From DASUPK01 sp036276255 (lineage in GTDB: Bacteria > Actinomycetota > Thermoleophilia > Solirubrobacterales > 70-9), in contig DASUPK010000093.1 of assembly GCA_036276255.1 (NCBI GenBank), positions 1 through 17,016 on the forward strand: a stretch of DNA of 17,016 nucleotides. Direction: 5' to 3'. Shown here in pieces: positions 1-7,052 of this stretch; positions within the stretch are counted from its first letter, which is position 1; every line of letters starts with the position of its first letter. The position numbers and the translations under genes were made by a program. The notes under the pieces are model-generated. The model was not told the DNA's origin. It saw only the letters and a program-made list of their open reading frames with translations, and did no database searches.

Positions 1-1
1 A

Positions 2-127
2 GGTGAAGCCCTTGCCGCGGAGCTGGACCGGCTGCGCGAGGCCGGATTCGAGCCGACAGAGGATGAGGGCGGGGTGCGCGTCGCCGACCCCTCAGGTAAT
101 CGCGTCGTGCTGAGCGCCTCAGGCTGA
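2..127 (+). CDS. VOC-family protein, C-terminal fragment (5' cut by window edge)
   Basis: The first base-2 frame is open to a TGA at 125-127 and encodes 41 residues ending DPSGNRVVLSASG. A helix followed by D-P-x-G-N-x-x-x-L is the usual closing strand of glyoxalase/bleomycin-resistance (VOC) domains. In that family the final strand often carries a metal-ligand Glu, but the residue here is Val/Leu, so metal binding cannot be judged. The 5' end lies outside the window. Its last 9 bases overlap the 3' end of the convergent VOC gene on the other strand, so two proteins of the same fold face each other tail to tail. Substrate unknown. Confidence 0.6.
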   Translation, partial: GEALAAELDRLREAGFEPTEDEGGVRVADPSGNRVVLSASG

Positions 128-535
128 GGGCGTCGAGGTGCTCTGTCCGACCTCGATCAGGTGGCCGTCCGGGTCGCGCATGTAGCAGCGGATCTCGGTC
201 TGGCGCTGCTGCGGCGGGGTGAGGAACTCGGCCCCCTTGGACGTCCAGTCCTCGTAGCAGGCCTGAATGTCGGCGACCCGGATGTTGAGAAAGGCACTCA
301 CCCGGTTCGGATCGTCGGGCACGTCGAGCACGACCTCGGGCTTGTCTTCCGTCGGGCCGCCGCCGACGTTGATGATCACCCAGGAGTTGGCGAGCTGGAC
401 GATCGTCGGCTCGCCCTCCATCACCACCTCGCCGCCCAGCACGCCTGCGTAGAAGGCCGCCGAGCGGGTCACGTCGGCGCTGACAATGAAGTGCGTCAGC
501 GCGATTCCCTCGGCTGGAGCGGGCATCTCGGCCAT
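119..535 (-). CDS. VOC-family (glyoxalase/bleomycin resistance-like) protein
   Basis: This 138-residue protein has the length of a single two-module VOC domain. The N-terminal module begins THFIVSADVTRSAAFYAGVLGG (the first His is a typical metal-ligand position). The C-terminal module runs from about residue 85 (FLNIRVADIQACYEDWTSKGAEF) to the diagnostic end RDPDGHLIEVGQ, in which the Glu is the usual second-module ligand. Members include dioxygenases, isomerases and antibiotic-binding proteins, so no reaction can be assigned. The ATG at 533-535 is preceded on the minus strand by a TAGGGT hexamer nine bases upstream and no clear Shine-Dalgarno. The 3' end overlaps the convergent VOC fragment by 9 bp. 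Confidence 0.85.
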   Translation of the reverse strand: MAEMPAPAEGIALTHFIVSADVTRSAAFYAGVLGGEVVMEGEPTIVQLANSWVIINVGGGPTEDKPEVVLDVPDDPNRVSAFLNIRVADIQACYEDWTSKGAEFLTPPQQRQTEIRCYMRDPDGHLIEVGQSTSTPSA

Positions 536-544
536 GCAATGGCC

Positions 545-573
545 ACCCTAGCGCGGCCCTACCTCCTGTCGAA
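545..573 (-). promoter_or_regulatory. Candidate promoter of the VOC gene
   Basis: On the minus strand TTCGAC (568-573) and TAGGGT (545-550) are separated by 17 bases, a plausible -35/-10 pair for the housekeeping sigma factor. The predicted RNA would begin only a few bases before the ATG at 535. This is a motif match only. Confidence 0.4.
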
Positions 574-628
574 CCGCGTATTGCGATTTTTATACGCGCG
601 GACAATGCCGCGACCGGCCGCGCGCCTC

Positions 629-634
629 TAATCT
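629..634 (+). promoter_or_regulatory. Candidate -10 element for the glutamine synthetase gene
   Basis: TAATCT fits the actinobacterial TANNNT -10 pattern and would give a 5' leader of about 65 bases containing the hairpin at 670-688. No convincing -35 lies 17 bases upstream. An AT-rich stretch at 581-594 is an alternative promoter location. Confidence 0.3.
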
Positions 635-669
635 CCGACTCGTTCCGTGTGACCAACTTCGGCGCGCCC

Positions 670-695
670 GCAGGCGCGCCGCGCCTGCGAGGAGG
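670..695 (+). promoter_or_regulatory. Leader hairpin directly abutting the glnN ribosome binding site
   Basis: GCAGGCGC (670-677) and GCGCCTGC (681-688) form a perfect 8-bp stem with a 3-base loop. The next bases, GAGGAGG (689-695), are a strong Shine-Dalgarno 11 bases before the ATG at 707. The stem ends exactly where the ribosome binding site begins, so it could insulate the site or, with a competing structure, control it. The palindrome GGCGCGCC at 661-668 recurs at 673-680 and could give an alternative fold. Confidence 0.45.
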
Positions 696-706
696 CTGCC
701 CCAACG

Positions 707-2854
707 ATGTTGAAGACGACCCGCGCCCAGAACGTTGCATCTGCCACCTGGAGCCCCAATGGCGGCGCTCTCGGCACCGTCGACCTGACCAAGGCCGACA
801 ACAACCCGTTCGGCATCGACGTCTTCTCGCCCGTCGTGCAGGAGGAGGTCCTGCCGAAGGACGTCTACGAGAAGCTGCAGGCAACGCTCGAGCGCGGCGA
901 GGCGCTCGACATCTCGCTCGCGGACGCCGTCGCGGAGGCGATGAAGGAGTGGGCGCTCGCGCGGGGCGCGACGCACTTCACGCATGTCTTCCAGCCCCTC
1001 ACCGGGCTCACGGCCGAGAAGCACGACTCCTTCTTCGAGCCCAACCGCGAGGGAAAGTGGATCGCCGGGTTCTCGGGCAAGGAGCTGATCCAGGGCGAGC
1101 CCGATGCCTCGTCATTCCCAACCGGCGGCATCCGCGACACGTTCGAGGCTCGCGGCTACACGGCCTGGGATCCGACCAGCCCGGCGTTCATCCTCGAGAA
1201 CCCGAACGGCGCGCTGCTCTGCATTCCGACTGCGTTCGTCTCCTGGACCGGCGAGGCGCTCGATGCGAAGACGCCGCTGCTGCGCTCGATGGACGCCCTG
1301 TCGAAGTCGGCGATCCGCGCGCTCAAGCTGCTCGGCGACGACGAGACCCAGCGGGTCTTCACCACGGTCGGGCCTGAGCAGGAGTACTTCCTGATCGATG
1401 AGAACTACTACTTCAACCGGCCCGACCTGGTGCTCACCGGCCGGACCATGTTCGGCGCCAAGCCGGCCAAGGGCCACGAGCTCGACGATCACTACTTCGG
1501 CGTGATCCCCGAGCGCGTTCTCGCCTGCATCATGGATTTCGAGAACGAGCTCGCGAAGCTCGGCGTGCCGATCAAGACCCGGCACAACGAGGTCGCCCCG
1601 GCGCAGCATGAGATCGCGCCGATCTTCGAGAACTCGAACGTCGGCTCCGACCACCAGCAGCTGACCATGCAGATCATGCAGAAGGTCGCTCGCAAGTACG
1701 GCCTGGTCTGCCTGCTGCACGAGAAGCCCTTCGCCGGCGTCAACGGCTCGGGCAAGCACAACAACTGGTCGATGGGCACGGACACGGGCAGCAACCTGCT
1801 CGAGCCGGGCGACACCCCCGCGGACAACATGAACTTCCTGTTCTTCTGCGCCGCGGTCATCCAGGCCGTCAACAAGCACCAGGGCCTGCTGCGGGCCTCC
1901 GTGGCCGGCATCGGCCAGGACCACCGCCTCGGCGCGAATGAGGCGCCCCCGGCGATCATCTCCATCTTCCTCGGCGCCGAGCTGACGAAGGTCTTCGAGG
2001 CGATCTCCTCGGGCTCAGGGGACCCGCACACCCCCGGCTCGTTCCTGGAGCTGGGCGCGGAGGTCCTGCCCCCGCTGCCGATGCACGGCGGCGACCGCAA
2101 CCGGACCTCGCCCTTCGCCTTCACCGGCAACAAGTTCGAGTTCCGCGCCCTGGGGTCGAGCCAGTCGCTGGCGTTCCCGAACACAGTGCTCAACACCATC
2201 GTCGCCGAGGCGATGGACGACCTCTCCGACAAGCTCGAGGCCAAGGACACGAGCGATCTGCCCGCCGCGGTCACCGAGGTGGTCAAGGAGGCCTATGACG
2301 GCAACAAGCAGATCGTCTTCGACGGCGACAACTACGACGAGGCGTGGCACAAGGAGGCCGAGGAGGAGCGCGGCCTGAAGAACCTGCGGACCACGCCCGA
2401 TGCGCTGCCCGAGGTGCTCGCGGACGCGACCAAGTCGATGATGAACAAGTACAGCGTCCTCAACGAGCGGGAGCTCGAGTCCCGCTACGAGGTCTGGCTC
2501 GAGCAGTACATCATCCGCGCCAACATCGAAGCCGAGACGGCCGACACGATGGCCCGGACGCTGATCCTGCCGGCCGCCCTCCGCTATCTGGCCCTCGGCG
2601 ATAACGCCGGCATCGGCGCGGTCACCGAGGAGGCGACTCCGCTGGTCGACCAGCTGGTGGCGGCGATCAAGGAGCTCGACGACGCCAACCAGTACCCGGA
2701 CGGCCTCGAGGGAATGGACCTGGCGATCCACGCCCGCGACAAGCAGGTCGCGGGGATCGAGCGCGTCCGCGATGCGGCTGACAAGCTGGAGAAGATCGTC
2801 GCCGACGACCTCTGGCCGCTGCCGAAGTACGCGGAGATGCTGTTCATCCGCTAG
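707..2854 (+). CDS. glnN: Glutamine synthetase type III (GlnN)
   Basis: Cytosolic ATP-dependent amination of glutamate to glutamine. The 715-residue length is typical of class III enzymes (about 700-730) and far above class I/II. The N-terminal region (from about residue 20, NPFGIDVFSP) is the class III-specific domain. The catalytic beta-barrel contains NEVAPAQHEIAPIFENSN from about residue 292 and then VNGSGKHNNWSMGTDTGSN near 343-361, both class III hallmarks with the metal- and glutamate-binding residues in place. The acidic helical C-terminus from about 560 is the class III tail. The start has a strong GAGGAGG site. The gene stands alone, with no PII or ammonium transporter gene in the window, so it may be an additional synthetase beside a class I enzyme elsewhere. 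Confidence 0.95.
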   Translation: MLKTTRAQNVASATWSPNGGALGTVDLTKADNNPFGIDVFSPVVQEEVLPKDVYEKLQATLERGEALDISLADAVAEAMKEWALARGATHFTHVFQPLTGLTAEKHDSFFEPNREGKWIAGFSGKELIQGEPDASSFPTGGIRDTFEARGYTAWDPTSPAFILENPNGALLCIPTAFVSWTGEALDAKTPLLRSMDALSKSAIRALKLLGDDETQRVFTTVGPEQEYFLIDENYYFNRPDLVLTGRTMFGAKPAKGHELDDHYFGVIPERVLACIMDFENELAKLGVPIKTRHNEVAPAQHEIAPIFENSNVGSDHQQLTMQIMQKVARKYGLVCLLHEKPFAGVNGSGKHNNWSMGTDTGSNLLEPGDTPADNMNFLFFCAAVIQAVNKHQGLLRASVAGIGQDHRLGANEAPPAIISIFLGAELTKVFEAISSGSGDPHTPGSFLELGAEVLPPLPMHGGDRNRTSPFAFTGNKFEFRALGSSQSLAFPNTVLNTIVAEAMDDLSDKLEAKDTSDLPAAVTEVVKEAYDGNKQIVFDGDNYDEAWHKEAEEERGLKNLRTTPDALPEVLADATKSMMNKYSVLNERELESRYEVWLEQYIIRANIEAETADTMARTLILPAALRYLALGDNAGIGAVTEEATPLVDQLVAAIKELDDANQYPDGLEGMDLAIHARDKQVAGIERVRDAADKLEKIVADDLWPLPKYAEMLFIR

Positions 2855-2906
2855 CCGCCGCTAGTGGCCGCGATCTGATGGCGAAGCCGTGACAGAAAGG
2901 CCGATT

Positions 2907-2942
2907 GCAGCCTTTCGGGGGCTATAGGCCCCTCAAGGCTGC
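2907..2942 (+). terminator. Strong hairpin downstream of glnN, probable terminator
   Basis: GCAGCCTT (2907-2914) pairs perfectly with AAGGCTGC (2935-2942). After a two-base mismatch the stem continues with GGGG against CCCC, closing on a short loop containing TATA. No U-tract follows, as is common in high-GC actinobacteria. It lies 53 bp past the glnN stop and could also act from the other strand on the decayed SnoaL-like fragment. Confidence 0.6.
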
Positions 2943-2961
2943 AAACGGCGCTGGCATCGGC

Positions 2962-3156
2962 CTACGTCTGGGTGATCTCCACGCTCCCCCCGGCCTCCTG
3001 CAGGTCCGGGACGCGGGTCATGTACGCGTCGCGGCCGGCGACCTGATCGACGCCGCCCTCGGCGTTGGTGACATAGGCGATCACGTTCTCGGCCAGGAGC
3101 GACGCCACCTTGTCCCTATCGCCGTCCGCGTACGCCTGGAGAAGGTGCGCGATACC
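2962..3156 (-). pseudogene. Decayed SnoaL/NTF2-like protein fragment
   Basis: The minus strand encodes 65 residues bounded by an in-frame TGA (3157-3159) and a TAG (2962-2964). The readable sequence includes LLQAYADGDRDKVASLLAEN, then VIAYVTNAEGGVDQVAGRDA and YMTRVPDLQEAGGSVEITQT. A helix with D-R-D-K, then 'LLAENV', then 'V.GRDAY' is the N-terminal half of SnoaL-like/NTF2 cone proteins. No ATG, GTG or TTG precedes it in frame. The C-terminal beta-sheet half expected after 'ITQ' is missing, and the full fold needs about 120-130 residues. I read it as a gene remnant. An intact SnoaL-like gene lies at 10621-11022, but the two do not look like recent copies. Confidence 0.6.
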
Positions 3157-3159
3157 TCA

Positions 3160-3309
3160 CCTGGGTCGGACCCGGCCATCGGCCGGACCCTACTCGCGAA
3201 TCAGGCTCAACCCAGAGCCCCCCGAACCCCACGGGGCTCGGTTCGATCAAACGTCCAATCCGCTTGTTTGACTAAGTAATCAGTAGCCGCCTGGCCGATT
3301 AGTCAGTCC
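3160..3309. other. Non-coding gap with stacked inverted repeats
   Basis: No credible gene is seen here. GAGCCCC (3215-3221) pairs with GGGGCTC (3233-3239) across an 11-base loop. A second compact repeat built on CGGCC/GGCCG lies around 3166-3190. These could be the end of the minus-strand remnant or leader structures of the diguanylate cyclase. Confidence 0.4.
3247..3304. promoter_or_regulatory. Inverted repeats upstream of the diguanylate cyclase, candidate operator
   Basis: TCAAAC (3247-3252) and GTTTGA (3266-3271) are perfect inverted half-sites 13 bases apart. GACTAA (3270-3275) and TTAGTC (3299-3304) form a second pair that ends 5 bases before the ATG. The stretch is AT-rich relative to its surroundings. 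Binding by a repressor is inference from symmetry only. Confidence 0.3.
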
Positions 3310-4299
3310 ATGGATGCTCAGGCGGATCGTCTGCGGGCGATCATCAAGGCTCAGAGCGAGATCGCGGCGGCGCACCTGGATTCCGGCGAGGTCATGCAGC
3401 TGGTGGCTCGGCGCGCCCAGGAGCTCACGGGCGCGAGCGCCGGCGTGATCGAGGTTCCGGACCGGGACGAGATGGTTTACACGGTCACCACCGGCGACGC
3501 CACGCCCTACCTCGGCATCAGGCTCGACCGCGACAGCAGCCTCTCCGGCATGGCGCTCGACCTCGATCAGGTTCTCCACTGCAACGACACCGAGGTCGAC
3601 CCGCGGATGGACCGCGCAGCCTCGCGCAGGGTGAACGCCCGCTCGATGATCGCCGTGCCCCTGCAGCACGGTGGCGAGGCCGTCGGGGTGCTCAAGGTCT
3701 ACTCATCAACTCCGGGCGCCTTCGGGCCCGAGGAGGTCGAGACGCTGCAGCTGCTCACCGAGTCGATCTCGGCGCAGATGGCGCATGCCTCCCTCTTCGA
3801 GGTCAAGGAGAAGGAGAGCAGGACGGACGCGCTCACCGGCCTGCTGAACCGCCGAGCCTACGAGGAGCGGCTGGCGATCGAGGCGGCGAGGAGCATTCGC
3901 TACGGCCGTCCCCTGGGGCTCGGCCTCTTCGACCTCGACGGGTTCAAGGGCGTCAACGACCGTCACGGCCATCCCGCCGGGGACCTGGTTCTCAAGGGAG
4001 TCGCCGAGGCGATCGATTCGTCCCGGCTGACCGAGGATGCGTTCCGAATCGGCGGCGACGAGTTCGCGCTGCTCATGCCGGAGACCAACCTCGAGGGTGC
4101 CAAGATCGCCGCGACGCGGGTGCTCGACGCGATCGAGGCGGCGGAGCTCAGCGACGGGACGGTCACCGCCTGCTTCGGGGTCGCGTCTTTGGTCAGCGGC
4201 GACGCGCTCACCCTTCACGACGCCGCCGATCGCGCGCTCCTTGCCGCGAAGCGGCGCTCGCCGTTCAGAACCCGGGCTGTGCCGAGATTCGCTCACTGA
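3310..4299 (+). CDS. GAF-GGDEF diguanylate cyclase
   Basis: Predicted cytosolic enzyme making cyclic di-GMP from two GTP. Residues about 1-160 form a GAF sensor domain (MIAVPLQHGGEAVGVLKVYS is its typical central strand pair). A GGDEF domain starts at DALTGLLNRR (about 173-182). It has FDLDGFKGVNDRHGHPAGD with the metal- and substrate-binding Asp, Asn, His and Asp, and an intact GGDEF signature at 248-252. The position of the allosteric I-site (RxxD nine residues before GGDEF) reads R-L-T-E (239-242), so product inhibition may be altered. No transmembrane segment is seen, and 329 residues is normal for this architecture. There is no clear Shine-Dalgarno before the ATG. The GAF ligand is unknown. 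Confidence 0.93.
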   Translation: MDAQADRLRAIIKAQSEIAAAHLDSGEVMQLVARRAQELTGASAGVIEVPDRDEMVYTVTTGDATPYLGIRLDRDSSLSGMALDLDQVLHCNDTEVDPRMDRAASRRVNARSMIAVPLQHGGEAVGVLKVYSSTPGAFGPEEVETLQLLTESISAQMAHASLFEVKEKESRTDALTGLLNRRAYEERLAIEAARSIRYGRPLGLGLFDLDGFKGVNDRHGHPAGDLVLKGVAEAIDSSRLTEDAFRIGGDEFALLMPETNLEGAKIAATRVLDAIEAAELSDGTVTACFGVASLVSGDALTLHDAADRALLAAKRRSPFRTRAVPRFAH

Positions 4300-4322
4300 C
4301 CCGCCCGACGCGCAAACCTCAA

Positions 4323-4328
4323 TAGGCT
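4323..4328 (+). promoter_or_regulatory. Candidate -10 of a leaderless DUF2855 transcript
   Basis: TAGGCT matches TANNNT and is followed by exactly 6 bases before the ATC at 4335. The same spacing is seen before the starts at 11022, 13969 and 14057. The hexamer also contains the in-frame TAG that bounds the reading frame upstream. Confidence 0.4.
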
Positions 4329-4334
4329 CCCGCC

Positions 4335-5396
4335 ATCGACTTTCAGGTCCGCAAGGAAGATTTGCAGGAAACGCGCTTCGCCGAGGCCGGGAAGCCCGAG
4401 ATCGGCGACGGCCAGGTGCTGCTCGGCGTCGACAGCTTCGGCCTCACCACCAACAACATCACCTACGCCGTGATGGGCGAGGCGATGAACTACTGGGACT
4501 TCTTCCCGGCCGAGGATGGCTGGGCGAGGATGCCTGTCTGGGGCTACGCGGACGTGGTCGAGTCCAGGGCCGAGGGCGTGCCCGAGGGGACGCGCGTCTA
4601 CGGCTACCTACCGCCCGCCAGCCACCTCGTCGTCCGGCCGGATCGGGCCAGCAGCACCGACTTCGTCGACGTCTCGCCGCACCGCGTCGACCTCCCGGCC
4701 GCCTACAACCGCTACCTGCGCACCGACGGCAACGAGATGTACGAGAAGGAGAACGAGGACTACGAGATCCTGCTCTGGCCCCTCTACTTCACCTCGTTCC
4801 TGATCGACGACTTCCTCGACGACGAGGACATGTTCGGCGCCAAGCTCACGGTGCTCTCCTCCGCCTCGAGCCGCACGACCTCCGCGCTCGCCCAGCTGCT
4901 GGACAAGCGCGATGGGATCGAGGTCGTCGGGCTGACCTCCCCGCGCAACGTCGAGTTCACCGAGTCGCTGGGCGTCTACGAGCGCGTCGTCCCCTACGAG
5001 GAGCTGGACTCGATCGAGGCCGAGCCCGCCGTCTACGTGGACGTCGCCGGCGACGCGAAGATCCGCGGCGCGGTCCACGGCCACTGGGGGGATCAGCTCA
5101 AGCACAGCGCCGCCGTCGGGATCACTCACAAGGAGGACCTCGGAGGCTCCGGCGAGCTCGCCGGCCCCGAGCCGACCTTCTTCTTCGCTCCGACGCGCCT
5201 GGGGAAGCGCTCCGAGGACTGGGGGCCGGAGGGGTTGAACGAGCGCCTTGCGGATGCCTGGCGCCCCTACGTGGAGTGGGCGCGCGGCTGGCTGCGGGTC
5301 GAGCACGGCTCGGGCCCGGAGGACGTCGAGCGCATCTACCGTGAGCTCCTCGACGGCAAGTCCGACCCGGCGGTCGGTCACGTACTCTCTCCTTAG
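4335..5396 (+). CDS. DUF2855 family protein (possible ATC start)
   Basis: The protein carries the DUF2855 hallmark SFGLTTNNITYAVMGEAMNY followed by WDFFPAEDGWARMPVWGYAD. From memory this family has a medium-chain-reductase-like layout, but its biochemical role is not established to my knowledge. The first conventional start in frame is TTG 4362 (344 residues). However, the codons before it read DFQVRKEDLQETR, which resembles the usual N-terminus of the family. The frame is closed by a TAG at 4323-4325 with no ATG, GTG or TTG between, leaving ATC at 4335 as the apparent start (353 residues). The gene lies 35 bp after the diguanylate cyclase. Lys/Ser residues near LTVLSSASSRTTSALAQLL resemble a nucleotide-binding turn, but no full Rossmann motif is clear. 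Confidence 0.8.
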   Translation: MDFQVRKEDLQETRFAEAGKPEIGDGQVLLGVDSFGLTTNNITYAVMGEAMNYWDFFPAEDGWARMPVWGYADVVESRAEGVPEGTRVYGYLPPASHLVVRPDRASSTDFVDVSPHRVDLPAAYNRYLRTDGNEMYEKENEDYEILLWPLYFTSFLIDDFLDDEDMFGAKLTVLSSASSRTTSALAQLLDKRDGIEVVGLTSPRNVEFTESLGVYERVVPYEELDSIEAEPAVYVDVAGDAKIRGAVHGHWGDQLKHSAAVGITHKEDLGGSGELAGPEPTFFFAPTRLGKRSEDWGPEGLNERLADAWRPYVEWARGWLRVEHGSGPEDVERIYRELLDGKSDPAVGHVLSP

Positions 5397-5454
5397 TGCC
5401 GTTTCTCATCGCGCTCGCCCTGATGTTCCTGGGCGGCCACCAGGGTGGTCCCAC

Positions 5455-5476
5455 GGGGCGGCTCGTGCCGCGCCCC
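5455..5476. terminator. Hairpin between convergent genes, possible bidirectional terminator
   Basis: GGGGC-GGC (5455-5462) pairs with GCC-GCCCC (5467-5476) with a two-base bulge and a TCGT loop. It sits between the DUF2855 stop (5396) and the acyl-CoA ligase stop (5509), which come from opposite directions. There is no U-tract. Confidence 0.4.
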
Positions 5477-5508
5477 ACCCGATCACAAGCCTCGGGCTGG
5501 GAGGCCGC

Positions 5509-6999
5509 CTATTTCGCGGAAATCTTCGTACCGCTCTCGCGGTCACGCAGAACGCGGCGCAGGATCTTGCCGGACGCCGACTTCGGGATCTCGTCCACGA
5601 ACTCGATCTCCCGGACCTTCTTGTACGGCGCGACGTGCTTCGCGACGTAGGCCATCAGCTCCTCGGCGTCGACGCCATCGGCGACGACGAAAGCCTTGGG
5701 CGCCTCTCCCCCGTCGTCCATCCTCACGCCGATCACGCCGGCGTCCCTGACCTTCGGATGTGAGACCAGCACGGCCTCGATCTCGGCCGGCGGCACCTGG
5801 TAGCCCTTGTACTTGATCAGCTCCTTGATGCGGTCGACGATGAAGGTGAAGCCGTTCTCGTCGATCCGGGCGATGTCGCCGGTGCGCAGCCAGCCGTCCG
5901 CGAGCAGCGTCTCTGCGGTCGCTCCGGGGTTGTTGAGGTAGCCCTTCATCACCTGCGGACCGCGGATCCAGATCTCGCCCTGCTCACCCTCGGCGACGTC
6001 CTCCTCGGTCGCCGGATCGATCAGGCGCGCCTCGGTGTTCGGGATCAGCGCCCCGACGCTGCCCGGCGGCGTCTCCGCGACCCGGGCCAGGCGGCTCTTG
6101 TGACTCACCGGGCTGAGCTCGGTCATCCCGTATCCCTGGCGCACCGGCACACCGGTCTTGGCCTCGGCACGGCCGGCGAGCTCCGCGTCGAGCGGAGCGG
6201 CACCCGAGATGATCAGCTTCAGCTTTGAGAAATCTCGGCCCCCGACATCGGCGGTCGTGACCATCGCGAGGATCACCGGCGGCGCGACGTGCAGCCAGGT
6301 GACGCCATGCTCCTCCACCAGCTCCATCAGCGTCTGGCAGTCGAAGCGCTGCATCGTGATGATCGTCGAGCCGTAGGCCAGGCCCATGTTGAGGACGACC
6401 GTCTGGCCGTAGATGTGGAAGAAGGGCAGCAGGCCGACGAGCGTGTCCTCCTCGGTGAGGGGCATCGAGTTGTGGGCCTGCTCGATGTTGGCGACCAGGT
6501 TGTGGTGGGTGAGCATTACGCCCTTCATCAGGCCGGTGGTGCCGCTCGAATAGGGCAGGACGGCGAGCTCCTCGGGATCGATCTCGACCGGCTCGGGCGT
6601 GGCGCCGGGCTGGACCCCCGCGACGAAGCCGACGGGATCATCGATGAGCAGCTTCGATCCCGAGTTCTCCTCCTGGCGGCCCATCTCCTCCTGCGTGAGC
6701 AGCGGGTTCATCGGCGTGACCACGGCGCCCGCGCGCAGGATCCCGTGGTAAGCGATCCCCCACTCCGCGCTGTTCGGGCCGATCAGGGCGACCACGTCGC
6801 CCCTGCCGATCCCGCGCGCCTGGAGCGCCGCGGCGACGGCGTCGACCTTCGCCGCGACCTCCGCGTACGTGGTCGTCTCGCCGCTCATGGTGTCGATGAA
6901 CGCCGGGCGATCGCCGCGCGCAGCCGCGCCACCCAGCACGTACTCGGGCATGGCGAGATCCGGGATCTCGATGTCCGGCTCGGGGCTTCGGTAGATCAA
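5509..6999 (-). CDS. AMP-forming acyl-CoA ligase, 4-coumarate-CoA ligase-like
   Basis: Adenylate-forming enzyme that activates a carboxylic acid with ATP and joins it to CoA; substrate unknown. All core motifs are present: YSSGTTGLMKG (150-160, P-loop, with Met where Pro is usual), GYGMTELSP (289-297), WLRTGDIARID (370-380), DRIKELIKYKGYQVPPAEIE (389-408) and PKSASGK (472-478) with catalytic Lys478. At 496 residues it is shorter than the usual 510-560. The stretch between about 111 and 145, before the P-loop, seems abbreviated compared with 4CL proteins as I remember them. The start is TTG at 6997-6999 with GGAGTG seven bases upstream on the minus strand. No beta-oxidation or phenylpropanoid genes are next to it, so fatty or aryl acid activation are both possible. 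Confidence 0.93.
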   Translation of the reverse strand: MIYRSPEPDIEIPDLAMPEYVLGGAAARGDRPAFIDTMSGETTTYAEVAAKVDAVAAALQARGIGRGDVVALIGPNSAEWGIAYHGILRAGAVVTPMNPLLTQEEMGRQEENSGSKLLIDDPVGFVAGVQPGATPEPVEIDPEELAVLPYSSGTTGLMKGVMLTHHNLVANIEQAHNSMPLTEEDTLVGLLPFFHIYGQTVVLNMGLAYGSTIITMQRFDCQTLMELVEEHGVTWLHVAPPVILAMVTTADVGGRDFSKLKLIISGAAPLDAELAGRAEAKTGVPVRQGYGMTELSPVSHKSRLARVAETPPGSVGALIPNTEARLIDPATEEDVAEGEQGEIWIRGPQVMKGYLNNPGATAETLLADGWLRTGDIARIDENGFTFIVDRIKELIKYKGYQVPPAEIEAVLVSHPKVRDAGVIGVRMDDGGEAPKAFVVADGVDAEELMAYVAKHVAPYKKVREIEFVDEIPKSASGKILRRVLRDRESGTKISAK

Positions 7000-7052
7000 T
7001 CTTTCACTCCTCGGCAGCCAGCTTAAGACCTGGGTTTGCGAAGATCATTCGG

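Noticed and set aside
1112..1924. Long minus-strand frames inside glnN
   Set aside because: Shadows of a convincing 715-residue enzyme; no domain motif and no ribosome binding site.
3215..3260. tRNA-like GGTTCGATC beside a GC hairpin
   Set aside because: The flanks of TTCGATC do not pair as a T-arm, and no anticodon arm or acceptor stem can be drawn.
4037..5344. 435-residue plus-strand frame overlapping the GGDEF and DUF2855 genes
   Set aside because: Very Arg/Ala-rich off-frame translation of two recognisable genes.
5396..5650. 84-codon plus-strand frame with a hydrophobic start after DUF2855
   Set aside because: It has no Shine-Dalgarno, runs into the acyl-CoA ligase antisense, and the hydrophobic stretch is only about 12 residues.
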